Shown here piece after piece: positions 11,567 through 23,170 of a stretch of DNA of 64,000 nucleotides. Where the stretch lies: NCBI GenBank assembly GCA_963931865.1, contig OZ007515.1, positions 10,489,663 to 10,553,662 on the forward strand, written 5' to 3'. Under the pieces are notes generated by a model. The model was not told the origin of the DNA and did not search any database. It worked only from the letters and a program-made list of their open reading frames with translations. Source of the stretch: Axinella damicornis. Lineage: Eukaryota; Porifera; Demospongiae; Axinellida; Axinellidae. Numbering within the stretch: the stretch's first letter is position 1; the number at the start of each line of letters is the position of its first letter. The position numbers and the translations under genes are program-made.

Positions 11567-12395
11567 CTAGCTATTGAGCTTTCATAATCTTGAGGAATGC
11601 TGCAATGATGAGCCTTGGTCACAAGAGTGGGTGAGGATGAATGTAGTATGTAGGAATGTTATGCATAATGATATATACATGTAGGATGTAATGGCATCAA
11701 ATGACTCACTGGTGTCCCGCAGAAGGGAGATGGAAGTTGTAGTGTTTTAGTTCATTAGAACTGGCAGACTGGAAATACTGCTCTGTGTTACAATGACTTT
11801 ACATCTTGGACTAATCATACAAGGAGACAACACTCACAAACCAGATATCATTACCTCATGCGCATGCATGCGCAGCAGGGGGTAGAGTGATCGGTCTGTC
11901 TGTCAGTCAGTCAGTCAGTCTGTCCGTCCAAGTGGTTTGAGCAGTGAAGGCCTTGTTGAAGGCTTATTTCAGGATAGAAGTGTCGGAATTCAGAAAATAC
12001 TAGCGTCTACATAACTCACAGACCAGAGATCTACTCAAGAGGCTGAGAAAAGCTGCGTGAAAGTCGTGCTACTAATTTATACAACTTGACCACACCCTAT
12101 TAACATTCTGACATCGCTGTAAATCGTGGCCTAGCTAGCTCATCGTGCATGCTGTATGAATAATCGGTGGTAGGCCTATAGCTGTCAAGTCAAAGTTGCG
12201 CACGGCGGCACGGGGTACGTGCTCTGCTGAGCACCTCTAGTTGTAACATTGAATACAATGTCAACACTGTTCACATTGTGTTCAATCACTACAGAGGTTA
12301 TCCCATCATTTTCTGTGATGAGAAATGAAGTATATATTTGTTAATCACTCCCTTGGGTCATTAATCATCAGTTCACTTTCTTTCCTTCTTTACAG
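11567..12395. other. Repeated flank upstream of death-domain type B genes
   Basis: Related blocks occur at 22500-22640, 30440-30700 and 35330-35580: an ATGGCATCAAATGACTCACT-like start, then a GAACTGGCAGACTGGAAATA segment, then ATTGAATACAATGTCAACA. The first part resembles the start of the coiled-coil exons (MASGDPLVS) but stops within about 20 codons. I read it as a decayed exon plus flank. Confidence 0.45.
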
Positions 12396-12940
12396 AATCT
12401 CCTACTGCCTCTCCAGTTATTAAGCTCCTGGATTTGGTGCAAGAGCTGAAAGCAGTTGGGTGGATGCCGCTTGGGCTAGAGATGGGAGTTCCTATGCACA
12501 CCCTAAAAAGTATTCGTTGGCAACATGCAGTGCAAGGGGAGGACATGTGTATGATTGAAATGCTGTCAACCTGGTTGGACAGCCATGTAGAGGAGCCCAC
12601 CTGGGCTGAGGTGGTGTCTGCTGTTTCAGGGATGGGGAACAGGAGGGTGGCCCGAAGAATTGCAAAGAAACATGGTGAGTTTAATATTACTATACTAATA
12701 CCGGTAATGACAGATATAATGAATTTATCTAATCATAGGTCTGGCTCTGGCAGCACTAACAGAAGCTAACACAGACACAGCCGGCGAGGTCAGACTAATA
12801 AAGGAGGCTGGGAATAGCCTCAGTGATGCATGTACAGAATTCGCTGCTAAAGATTGTACACTATGTGCAAGGTGTTACACGTATGGCTATAGCCAAGCAT
12901 CTTGTTCCAATACAGAAAGCACCCCAGTTATTCTTGTGAA
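12396..12940 (+). CDS. Death-domain gene, type B, unit 1
   Basis: Exon 12396-12674 encodes a 93-codon death domain of the second subtype (GWMPLGLEMGVP, STWLDSHV, EPTWAEVV, RVARRIAKKHG), with a phase-1 acceptor and donor. The following exon begins at 12739 (LALAALTEANTD). Its frame stays open for 67 codons to a GTATGT donor at 12941, whereas units 2 and 3 stop after about 19 residues, so this copy may continue into the coiled-coil exon at 13401. The 5' exons are not recognisable. Type B has one codon fewer than type A and replaces VVWWM by VGWM. Confidence 0.7.
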
Positions 12941-12965
12941 TGTATGTAGGAATCATACTTATGCA

Positions 12966-13360
12966 TAGCCTCATTCCCAGGACGTTCCCACCACCAGTAT
13001 TTGATCACTTCCAGTATGAAATACGGCAGGGGAAGGCGTGGGAGATCTGGTCACATGCAGTGCCATCAAGTAGACACATGGTAGACATATGGAGGGCGGT
13101 GCCCAGTGAAGAATCTCGACGTCCTGCACTGTCCGTCCAAATGCTGGATGTCAGAGCATTCGCAAGGTGGACGATCAATACTGTTCGTTGTTCACAACGT
13201 TGGGGACAGATCGATAACGGTTGGGCACCGCCCCCCGTTTGTCTACCATGTGTCTACTTGATGGCACCGCACGTGACCAGATCTCCCAGGCCTTCCCCTG
13301 CTGTATTTCATACCGGAAGTGATCAAATACTGGCGGTGGTAACGGCCTGGGAACGAGGCT
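12966..13360. mobile_element. 395-bp fold-back element with 9-bp target duplication
   Basis: Ends TAGCCTCATTCCCAGG and CCTGGGAACGAGGCT with arms near 180 bp. ACTTATGCA is duplicated (12957-12965 and 13361-13369). Unit 2 has the empty site at 23365-23385. The 9-bp duplication suggests a Mutator-like mobiliser. Confidence 0.85.
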
Positions 13361-13400
13361 ACTTATGCACCTGTACTCTTGCAATTTTAGTTTTCCTCAG

Positions 13401-14371
13401 ATATAATGGCATCAGGTGATCCACTGGTGTCCCTCAGAAGGGAGGTGGGAGTCTCCTACCAAGCAATCGAAGACAATGACTTGCAACTGGAACACCATAC
13501 CAGAAAGAAACGAGAACTAGAAGCTAATCGAACTGAAATACGACACAACTGTGGAATTACACGGAAGTACACTAAAGTGCTAGAAAAAGACAAAAAGTTC
13601 CTTCAGCAGAAGTTGGAGGAGAGGGAGAAGGAGATTGTGACTCTTCATTCCAAGGAACTTGAGTATGAAAGGAAAATTGGAAAATTAGAAGTCAAGCTCG
13701 CTCTAGCTGGTACAATAAAGCAGAAGCACAAAGAAAAGTTGAGAACTCTCAAACAGAAAAAGGAGGAGCTGGTGGAGCGTATTGAGGCCAAGCAGAGAGA
13801 AGTGGACGCATTATCCAAGGGTGTGAACAAGCTGACAACGAAACTTGAGGGTGTTAAAAGGGAACTGTCAATTGCTCAGGGCCAGCTAGAACGAAAGAAC
13901 GCCCAGTTTGATGAATTTCAGCGAGAGCTCCAGTTGGTTCAAGATCAGCGAGACAAGTTGAGGAAACAGCTGAAAGTACATGAGAAGGCCCTGGAAGAAG
14001 CAGCTATGCAAGGTTTTGGCAGTGATACCGAACATATACCAGTGACAATGCACCAAATTGAAATAATAAGCATTGAGGAGGCGGGACTATCGTATGCGAT
14101 ACCACGTTCATCACCAAACTGCGATGATAGTACAGCAGTGAATAGTGTTACAGAGCAGGAAATGAAACCCCAATCCCTGGGCACAAACACTGGACACACA
14201 AGAGTAGTCATTGATGGGGTGCCCGATTTGGACTCAGACGAAGTCCAATGCAAGCCTACGCCTACAACATGTGATAGTGCCACTGAACCGTTGGCATGCC
14301 AAACTGATGGAGGGAGTGATGACGATGAGGGAACAGAAGAGATACCAATACACACGGTGACTAGCTTATGA
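13401..14371 (+). CDS. Coiled-coil protein 1
   Basis: The exon follows TTTTCCTCAG; ATG is at 13406 and the protein is 321 residues. Residues about 20-205 form a long Lys/Glu-rich coiled coil with heptad leucines (KIGKLEVKLA, LRTLKQKKEELVERI). The C-terminal third is unstructured and acidic, ending in a GGSDDDEG stretch and HTVTSL. The last part and 3' flank are homologous to the last exon of the Ig-CARD gene (ends ATSL). It sits 0.5 kb after a death-domain B gene, as in units 2 and 3, and a phase-1 junction to that gene is possible (D-I-M at the acceptor). A scaffold or adaptor role is inference. The coiled-coil stretch has no intron at GCAGCTA where related copies have GTATGT. Confidence 0.8.
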
Positions 14372-14780
14372 ACTTACACCCACTCTCGTATTTTACTGCA
14401 AAAACAACAACTATATAAGAATCGACATACATGTACAGTGCAGCTAGGACCATTATCATGCGTGTTACAGATTGTACCTTTCCTGCATGTTGCAGCTAGC
14501 AACTAAAGTTTGCCAATACTCAGTCTAGAGCTACCATGTTTACATATTTGGTGTTGAGATTTTCTTACAATAGTTAGCTGTTATGCTGTATGTGATTTCT
14601 ACACTTCTTCACCCATAATAATTATTGTAATTACAATCTTGCCAGTGATGGTACGTAGGTTTTGCCTTACTAGTCTAGTTGGGTACTGCATGTCTTATTA
14701 AAGTTTGGAAGCATGTTTCACCTTACTATCAATTCACCTATTGAGAAAGAAAGGGTTATTCACACCTTTTTGGATTAGCT
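14372..14780. other. 3' flank of coiled-coil gene 1
   Basis: Non-coding. The first 80 bases (TTTTACTGCAAAAACAACAA) resemble the 3' flank of the Ig-CARD gene near 4290, so the untranslated region is shared too. Confidence 0.5.
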
Positions 14781-15157
14781 CATGAAGAAGCATCCATTAC
14801 ATCACCAATGGATTAAGTCATGTTTTAGCTCAACTTACCTCTCCAACCATGAATGTGCTAGGGTAAAATGTCCCTGGTTCATTCCCTGTTCAATATCTGT
14901 ACAGGCTTTGCAAAAGCGGATGTTGAGTTCCACTTTTTTAATTACCTTGCAGTTTGTTAATTCCAAGCTGCTAATAGTCCTAACTAATCCTCATGAGTAC
15001 GTAAGGTTAGGATGTGTGGTTAGATTAATATTCAATGGAGAACTGTATATGTGACAAATTCACTGTCACAAATGGCATTGCTACCTCTGTAAATACCAAA
15101 ACAATATAACATGAATATAATTATATATACAAGCCCACACAGCAGACCTCCTACTCT
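14781..15157. other. Duplicated death-domain-unit flank ending at a recombination breakpoint
   Basis: The sequence follows 19850-20240 up to CAGACCTCCTACTCT, then switches at about 15157 to sequence homologous to the Ig-gene intron near 43895. The switch marks a join between a death-domain unit and an Ig gene. Confidence 0.6.
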
Positions 15158-15159
15158 AT

Positions 15160-16735
15160 CAGGACCTGGTGAAATGCAGTTGTTTGGTTAGAGTTTGAAC
15201 TAATATTTTCACTGAGGCATGAAACTAGGGTGTTTTTAGTTCTTAAAAATTCACACAGGGAATTTCTGTTGAGTGTGCAGCTGGTAATTGAATTCCTCAT
15301 CGGAGAAATATGCTGTAATATTACATCATCTAGAATACAGTAATGGAAATCAGGATTATGAATATCCAGAGCCAGAGGAACTCCAACGTCCACCATATCC
15401 TGGCTCCTCAATGAAAGAAACACAACCCAGCTTCATGACAGTAGATTTGAAGGACTCTCTTCAAGTGCAAGGAACAAATGTCACTGGCCAACTCACCATC
15501 CGTGAGCTCCAAGCTTCTGACAGTGGGACTGTGAAGTGTGTGGCCACAGTATCTATGTTGTGCATAACTAACTAGATTAAGCACATGTTCATAAGCTTAT
15601 GTCCATGGCCCTCAGCTGAAGACTTTGAAATGATCACAACTGGAGGAGATGTGTTGTTCCGCCTCACCCTGCCAGCAGCTATCCCTGTGGCTGTGAGACT
15701 AAGAATCCATTTCATTGCCGAAGACAATCCCAGAGGCAAACCAGCAATGGTGCCTTCGCAAACCTGACAAAACTGTATTATGAAGTTCAGAACTCGCGTG
15801 TGCCACTTCTGCGTTTCAAAGTTCAAGTGTCCCTGGTAGTGGAAAACAATGTCGGACCATTTGTACCAGCTGATTTAGAGTTTGCCACAGTCTATGGTAA
15901 GAGTTTATAATTGCTATTATGTCATATGTTATTGGCCTTTGTTCTGCAGATCTAGAGGTCCCTACTGATGACAGTGACTACAGAAACATACTAGCAATTG
16001 TGTGCCCCATTGCTGGTGTTGCACTGATTGCTATAGCTGTGATAGTAATTGGCTGCCTGGTCATGATGAAGATAAGAAGAATGAATTACAGAAAAACCAG
16101 GAAGCAGTATTACGATCATGCTGATGGGTGTCGTAAACAAGCTGCAGACAAAGACTTAAGCGATCAAGATAGAGAGGGTTATCGAAACTGTGCCGAGGAG
16201 GATGAAAAGCGTGCACGTATAGTACCAGATGAAGGAGAGTTAGAGGAAGATAACGGACAGTTACAGGAATATCAAGCAAGAGATGATGATCTGGACTGTG
16301 CCTGGAAGGATGAAGGGGGTGCATGTATAGTGACAGTGACAGATGAAGCAGAGTCAGAGGGAGAGAAGGAGATTGCGACTCTTCATTCCAAGGAACTTGA
16401 GTATGAAAGAAAATTAGAAGCCAAGCTCGCTACAGCTGGTACTACAAAGTGGAAGCACAAAGAAAGGTTGAAAACTCTTACACTGGAAAAGGAGGAGCTG
16501 GTGGAGTGTATTGATGCCAAGCAGAGAGAAGTGGATGCATTATCCAAGGATGTGAACAAGCTGACAATGAAACTTGAGGGTGCCAAAAGGGAACTGTCAT
16601 TCTCTCAGGGCCAGCTAGAACTGAAGAGTGCCCAGCTGGATGAATTTCAACAAGAGCTGCAGTTGGTTCAAGATCAGCGAGAAAAATTGGAGAAACAGCT
16701 ACAAATGCAAGAGAAGGCCCTGGAAGAAGCAGCTA
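15160..16735 (+). pseudogene. Broken Ig/FN3-like receptor fused in frame to a coiled coil
   Basis: An Ig exon remnant (15365-15550) lacks its 5' half and is shifted. The FN3-like exon (15616-15896) is 19 bp shorter than its paralogs (9 + 10 bp lost), and the 10-bp loss breaks its frame. The next exon (15950-16735) is open: DLEVPTDD, membrane helix, basic stop-transfer residues and the same cytoplasmic tail as 18514 onward. At about 16365 the tail changes to coiled-coil sequence of the 13.4-kb gene (EKEIATLHSKELEYE) and runs to a phase-1 GTATGT donor at 16736. The ectodomain looks dead; the tail exon could still be used by another transcript. Confidence 0.7.
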
Positions 16736-17098
16736 GTATGTATATAAAGCTAACTACGCCTATAACCTAAAGGTATACAGAATGCATGCATGTTCTGCAA
16801 CAAAATACAATGTGCTGGCACCCAATTAACCTTCTTGCTGTGTTGATTAGCACTGAAAATAGAGTGTTCATCCAGATTGTATTAGTTGGAGGTGAAGTGT
16901 ATTCTACTGTAGTGGTGTGAAACAGTGCCTCTGCTGCTCAAGTTCTGTTCCCAATATTTCCGTACTTTAAAATAACTTCTAGCTACATGAAATATCGCTT
17001 GTCACTATAGCAAGTACAGGATAAGGCAGTCTAGCCGCTAGCCCCTCTCTGGTTAGCTGTATTACAATGGTTTGTGTATACTCTCTGCCTACCTGCAG
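16736..17098. other. Intron-like segment homologous to the pre-CARD intron of the first gene
   Basis: It starts with the donor GTATGTATATAAAGC shared with 24017, then resembles 3200-3500 (CCCAATTAACCTTCTTGC; TTAGCACTGAAAATA) upstream of the CARD-like exon. It ends at the acceptor of the next Ig exon. Confidence 0.6.
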
Positions 17099-18983
17099 CC
17101 TACCCACAGCCACGTGCCAGCATTCCCACCCAACACTTTGTGGAGGTGGGACAAACCATCACAGTGGATTGCCCCATAGCAGTGGGAGCACTGAGAGCAC
17201 TCTACACATTCCGTTGGAAGAAAGGGCTTCAGACCGTAGACACCACTGGACCAGGGACTCAATACAGTGTGGACCCACTGAGTAAATCTCTGAATATTGC
17301 TAGCATTCAGTTGGACAACAATGGAACCTACTACTGTGATGTGTCGATTTCTGTTCCTGGTGCTGGCAACACCTACTTTGTCCCGGAGGAGTATACGAGG
17401 ATTACCCTCTTTGTTACAGGTGTGTTAGCTTTGGTAACTTATTCAGATGGCGTATAATATAGCTACATGCTGGTTAGACTGAGGCATGAAACTACGGTGT
17501 TATTAGTTCTTTTAATATTCACACAGGGATTTTCCTGTGCATGACAAATTGAATTCCTCATTGGAGAAATTGTAATATTACATCATCTAGAATACGGTAA
17601 TGGAAATCACTAGGGTTTATGAATATCCAGATAACTAACTACCATGCTGTGCATTACCACACATCCTCTGCAGATTTTGCTAAGTGTTGTAGCATTAAGA
17701 GAATTTCTCCATTCCATATTTCACGGTACACAGAAAGGCCCACAGTTGAGATTCCTCCACGCAACATGGTGATAATCATTAACCATGGACACCAGGGCAG
17801 TGTGACCTTCACCTGCAGAGCCAGAGGAACTCCAACGCCCACCATATCCTGGTTCCTCAATGAAAGAAACACAACCCAGCTTGATGACAGTAGATTTGAA
17901 GGACTATCTTCAAGTGCAGGGAACAATGTCACTGGCCAACTCACCATCCGTGAGCTCCAAGCTTCTGACAGTGGGACTGTGAAGTGTGTGGCCACAGTGT
18001 TGTATCGCACCAGGAGTGGAGTTCAGACATTCACAAATGTATCAAAAGCCACACTCTCAGTGCTAGGTAAGTATATGTATTGTATCAGATCTATAATAAT
18101 TGTGCATAACTAACCACATGTTCATATATATACTTATGTCCATGGCCCTCAGCTGAAGACTTTGAAATGGATGTGGTGATCACAACTGGAGGGGATGTGT
18201 TGTTCTGCCTCACCCTGCCAGCAGCTATCCCTGTGGCTGTGAGACTAAGAATCCACTTCATTGCCGAAGACAATCCGAGAAATATTCAGAGGCAAACCAG
18301 CGATGGTACCTTTGCAAACCTGACAAAACTGTATTATGAAGTTCAGAACTCGCGTGTGCCACTTCCGCGTTTCAAAGTTCAAGTGGCCCTGGTGGTGGAA
18401 AACAATGTTGGACCATTTGTACCAGCTGATTTAGAGTTTGCCACAGTCTATGGTAAGAGTTTATAATTATCTATTATATCATTATTATTATGTTATTGGC
18501 CTTTATTCTGCAGATCTAGAGGTCCCTACTGATGACAGTTGCTACAGAGACATACTAGTGATTGTGTGCCCCATTGCTGGTACCGTTGCACTGATTGCTA
18601 TTGTTGTGATAGTAATTGGCTGCCTGGTCATGATGAAGATCAGAGGAATGAATTACAGAAAAACCAGGAAGCAATATTACGATCATGCTGATGGGTGTCG
18701 TAAAAAAGCTGCAGACAAAGACTTAAGCGATCAAGATAGAGAGGGTTATCGAAACTGTGCCGAGGAGGATGAAAAGTGTGCGCGTATAGTACCAGATGAA
18801 GGAGAGTTAGAGGAAGATAACGGACAGTTACAGGAAGATCAAGCAAGAGATGACGATCTGGACTGTGCCTGGAAGGATGAAGGGGGTGCACTTGTAGTGG
18901 CAGATGAAGCAGAGTTAGAGGGAGAAGAGGCTACAGATAAGCCAACCCAACCAGGCAGTACCTCTGATGTTCCGCTTACATAA
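17099..18983 (+). CDS. Ig-Ig-FN3-like transmembrane receptor, first exon missing
   Basis: Exons 17099-17419, 17734-18066, 18153-18452 and 18514-18983 are all joined in phase 1 and give 473 residues to TAA. Exon 1 is an Ig domain (TVDCP, FRWKKG, DNNGTYYC). Exon 2 is an I-set Ig domain (VTFTCRARGTPTPTISW, SDSGTVKC). Exon 3 is a beta-rich module ending VENNVG, probably FN3-like. Exon 4 has the membrane helix (about 18550-18635), a Lys/Arg stop-transfer stretch and an acidic helical tail ending PGSTSDVPLT. No signal peptide or first Ig exon was found between 16.7 and 17.1 kb, so the gene is 5'-truncated or uses upstream exons. It is about 90% alike to 43.5-45 kb in the ectodomain. Confidence 0.8.
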
Positions 18984-20218
18984 CACCACTGTAGAGACCT
19001 GGTATATTGTGCATGGATAAAGAAGAGCTGCATGAAGAAAACTATATGTATGTCCCACATGGCAGAAAGTGATGTTGTATTTATGGGATATTATAGGAGC
19101 ATAGTTGCCTGCTCATGTTGTACCTTTTTCCCTGTTAAAGTAGTTTTTCTGTACTTCCGTCCGTAGCTACTTTTCATCAACTCTTCTTTCCATGGATCTT
19201 GTATGATGGTTATCAGCACAAAAAATTTAATGTCATAGCTACCTCTCACCAATTCCGGGCCAGAAAACATAATCGGACCATTAAACCTGAACTGGAGTTT
19301 GCTACTGTTCATTATATTGCGCATGGGTTGAGATAGAAGAACATTGCATGGCTTCTGATATTTCTCCACTCAGAAAAGTTTGGCATGGGGGGGGGGGTAT
19401 TGATATTAAGTCCAAATTGGGTGGAGGGCAGAGCTCACCCAGAATAGTTATGATATTTCCAGGCATTTTTACTCTGCACGCACAATTCAGTGACGTGATT
19501 TCGTTCAAAGTTTATCTTTACTATTACCAATTAGACTACTTTATTACGCAGGGTTTTCCTAAACTTGTACATTTTTTTACTGGCACTGTAGGCCTGCTGT
19601 TTAGACTATACAAGATCCTTATAAACTGTAATTGAAAATTCTTGGGCAAGCAGTGGGCACCTGTCTCCTCATAAGATTTCATGGCTATATACATCAGACT
19701 GGTGGCGAATTTTCTGGCGCAGCAAGAAACTCAATCACAATTGCCGTTTTTCCTTACTAGTCTGTGTTTTGTATTGCAAGTCGTATTGAGGTTCGGAAGC
19801 GTGTTTCATCATAGCTACCCATTTTGGTTTATTCCCAATACTTATGGATTAGCTCATGACGAAACATTAATTTCATCATCAATGGAAGTCATGGACCGGA
19901 TTAAGTCATGTTTTAGCTCAACTTGCTCTCCAACCATGAATGTGTTAGGGTAAAACTCCCTGGTTCATTCCCTGTTTTAACATCCATACTTAAAAGGCAA
20001 CGTTGAGTTCCACTTGATCATTTTACCTTGCAGTTTGCTAACTTTAATGTGTAGATACTCATGAAGATTCATTACGTTAGGGCTAGGTAACATAAATAGC
20101 CAAAGGCTTTGAGAACTGTTCATGACATGCAACTTCGAATTTACTGTCACAAATTGCTACCTCTACAAATGCCAAAATGAGAATAGCATAAATTCGAAAC
20201 CAGTGACAAGCCCACACA
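18984..20218. other. Intergenic DNA, duplicated flanks
   Basis: No supported coding sequence. The block near 19635-19730 (AAATTCTTGGGCAAGCAGTG) also occurs near 46620 and 52120. The block at 19850-20100 is repeated at 14780 and 5640. Confidence 0.5.
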
Positions 20219-21795
20219 GAAGGCAGGAGCTCAGTATCCTGACCTCCTACTCTGAGAGTGTGTTCCTGCTGGCCTCACAGATGTCCATTGGCAAGAAGCC
20301 AATTGAGCTGCTCCCAGCTCCTGTGGGTCGAGGATTTGTCCTGCAGTGTGAGTGGCCCTGTTTCCAACTCCCATTTGAGAAAGTTCTTGTGCCAGTGTCT
20401 GAGCTAGCTACTCCAGAGCTGTGGAGTAAGCCGCATGGGCAAATTTTGGTCGGAGCCATCACCTGTGTTTGACATGGACTTTGACTCACAGGCTTCCATT
20501 CAACAAATGATTGGTTCACTTGAATCTGGCCAACTGTGTGGGAGTATGCGCTTGATAATTCTCCCACTTATCCAAATGGCATGGAGCGAGACAAACCCAG
20601 ATGCCAATCAAGAATGGAAGCTGGATATCAGCTTGGAACTCTTGCAGGTCTTGCCAAATGTGGATGCCAAGGATGCCATCATTCACCGAGTCAGTTCTTC
20701 AAACAGATCCATGTGTACTGGCCTCTGGAATGAGAGGAAAGTGTTCGACATCGGAGCTTTGCTGAGGTGGTACAGGAACAAGCCCCTTGCATGCATAAAG
20801 GGTGGTAAGGATCAGTTGTGCATTTACCCATCCATCATTATGCTGAGAGAGTTGGCTACATTAATCAATCAGTTGTGTAGTAATTATAGCCCAAGTTCTT
20901 AGGCTGCAGGTCCCATCATGTCATTTTGCAGTGAGAGCTCGGTTTATTTATGCACCCTAGCAGCCAAATGAGCCTGGAGAATACCCATAAGCCCATAAGA
21001 ATTTATAGGAAGTTCACTTTATTTCCCTCATTACAGAATCTCCTACAGCCTCTGCAGTTGTTAGTCTCTTGGATTTGTTGCGAGAGTTGAAGGAAGTTGT
21101 TTGGTGGATGCGGCTTGGGCAGGAGCTGGGAGTCCATAAATACACGCTGGAAGGTATTCGTTGCCAGTACGCCATGTTTGGAGAGGACATGTGTATGACG
21201 GAAATGCTGTCAACCTGGTTGAACAGCCGTGTAGAGAAGCCCACCTGGACTGAGGTGGTGTCTGCTGTTTCTAGGGCAGGGAGCAAGAGGTTGGCCCAGA
21301 CAATTGCAGAGAACCATGGTGAGTTTAATATTACTGTACTAATACTGGTTATGACAGATACGTATAATGAATTTGTCTAATTAATTATTCATAAGTTAAC
21401 TAACTAATTTCGATAATTAATCAATCTATTACTTCCGCATGATTACTTCTGTAGTGCACGCTCTATTATCGATGGTTTTGCGATGCGAGGAGTCTTGTTG
21501 GTCATGAAAACACTTGAAGTGTACCGTTTCTGAAATTTTTCTGTATTAGCATATATTGCGTGTCTGTCGTATCCCTACATATAGAGTCTACCAGCTCTAT
21601 GATTAGGAATAGGGCGGCGCGCACGATTCCAATCCAGTTCCTCATGCTCTATTATCTATGGATTACTGTACTAATAATGGCTATGACAGATACGTATAAC
21701 CAATTTGTCAAATTATAGGTCTTCCTCTCGCTGCACTGACAGAAGCCAACACAGCCGTAGATCGAGGTCAGACTAACGTAACTAGCTATCAATGA
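20219..21795 (+). CDS. Death-domain gene, type A, unit 2, with unrecognised upstream domain
   Basis: The best-preserved unit. An upstream coding segment (about 20219-20804) reads ELSILTSYSESVFLL...WSKPHGQILVGA, then after a frame change FDMDFDSQASIQQMIG...NKPLACIKG, ending at a phase-1 GTAAGG donor that fits the next exon. The frame change coincides with an 8-bp deletion relative to 6233-6250. The death domain is exon 21037-21318 (94 codons). The last exon 21719-21795 (LPLAALTEANTAVDRGQ) ends in TGA. By position the upstream domain recalls the ZU5/UPA module that precedes death domains in UNC5- and PIDD-type proteins, but I see no sequence match and leave it unnamed. The 8-bp loss may make this copy defective. 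Confidence 0.6.
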
Positions 21796-22039
21796 ATAGG
21801 ATGCTGCATGAGAGTGTGGGTTGGGAATAGCCTCATTGGTATGTATGCACAGTTCACTGCTAAAGATGTAAAGAATGTGTACTATGTGCAAGCAAGTTAC
21901 TACACAATCATTGCCAGCATGATAGCTAGTAGCTACTGAGCTTTGTGTGAAAGAATGGCATTATGCTGCAATGATGAGGCTAGGTGGGGAGTAGCTTTGG
22001 TCTCTGGCTAGAAGAGTGGGTAGGGGTGTGTGTAGTGCA

Positions 22040-22435
22040 CAGTGGAACCTGTCTAGTGGTCACCCATGGGACCAATATTTTTGGCCACCATAGACAGGTG
22101 GCTGCTTGAAGCCGGTCATTTTGTACAGGATTAGTGCAACCGGGACCAGTGGTAGTGACCATAATTGATAGACCTTAAACACTTTTTTTTATTTGATGCT
22201 TGTGCAGTGCAACAGGCCAACAAGAAAATAGCAGCTAATGCAAATCTTGAGGCCATACTAGGAATAATAACAAGACGACAACGACAGTAGACTAGAACAA
22301 CAACAAAAGTGGGGAGAATGAAATCTATAGCTGCATAATCGAATGTTTGAAAGCCACCAAAACTATAAGACTACATCAGTGCATTCATAATGGAAGTGTC
22401 AAACGGGAGTTCGTTCATTGACCGAGGTTCCACTG
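22040..22435. mobile_element. TIR element, CAGTGGAACCT termini
   Basis: Begins CAGTGGAACCTGTCTAGTGG and ends with the inverse of CAGTGGAACCTCGGTC. Flanks match continuous sequence near 11640 and 35280. Such termini are common in pogo/Tigger-like non-autonomous elements. Confidence 0.65.
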
Positions 22436-22775
22436 CCGTATGCCGCAATGTTATGCATTATGAATCCACTGATGTAGTCTTATAGTTTCCCTCGGATGCA
22501 TGTAGCTAATGTCATCGAATGACTCACTGGTGTCCCTCAGAATGGAGATGGAGTTGTAGTGTTTTAGTTCATTAGAACTGGCAGACTGGAAGTACTGCTT
22601 TGTGTTACAATCAGTATATAGAGCAAATTTAATACTGCTGGGACTAATCATATGAGGAGCTGACATTCACAGGCCAGACATATAATCTGTGAGAGCTGGA
22701 AATTAGGATAAAGATTTTTATACTCCCATGCATCATTAATCATCAGTTACGATCACTTTGTTTCCCTCTTTACAG
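22436..22775. other. Repeated flank upstream of death domain B2
   Basis: Homologous to 11690-11830 and 35330-35460 (GACTCACTGGTGTCCCTCAG, GAACTGGCAGACTGGAA). Non-coding here. Confidence 0.45.
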
Positions 22776-23170
22776 AATCTCATACAGCCTCTCCAGCTAT
22801 TAAGCTCCTGGATTTGGTACGAGAGCTGAAAGAACTTAGGTGGATGCAGCTTGGGCTGGAGCTGGGAGTTCCTCTTCACACCCTGAAAAGTATTCGTTGC
22901 CAATATGCAGTGCAAGGGGAGGACATGTGTATGATGGAAATGCTGTCGACCTGGTTGGACAGCCATGTAGAGGAGCTCACCTGGGCTGAGGTGGTGTCTG
23001 CTGTTTCAGGGATGGGGAACAAGAGGGTGGCCCGGAGAATTGCAAAGAAACATGGTGAGTTTAATATTAATACCGGTAATGACAGAATTAATTTTATCTA
23101 ATTACCTATAGGTGTGGATCTGGTTGCACTGACAGAAGTTAACACAGCCGGCGAGGTCAGACTAACCTAA
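22776..23170 (+). CDS. Death-domain gene, type B, unit 2
   Basis: Exon 22776-23054 encodes the type B death domain (RWMQLGLELGVPLH, STWLDSHV, ELTWAEVV, RVARRIAKKHG). A short last exon 23112-23170 (VDLVALTEVNTAGEV) ends in TAA. Both exon joins are phase 1. The usual Pro of the PTW motif is Leu here (EELTW). No 5' exon is recognisable upstream. The coiled-coil exon follows 0.24 kb after the stop. Confidence 0.7.

Noticed and set aside
12940..13419. 159-codon plus-strand frame
   Set aside because: It lies almost entirely within a fold-back transposon whose empty site exists in unit 2.
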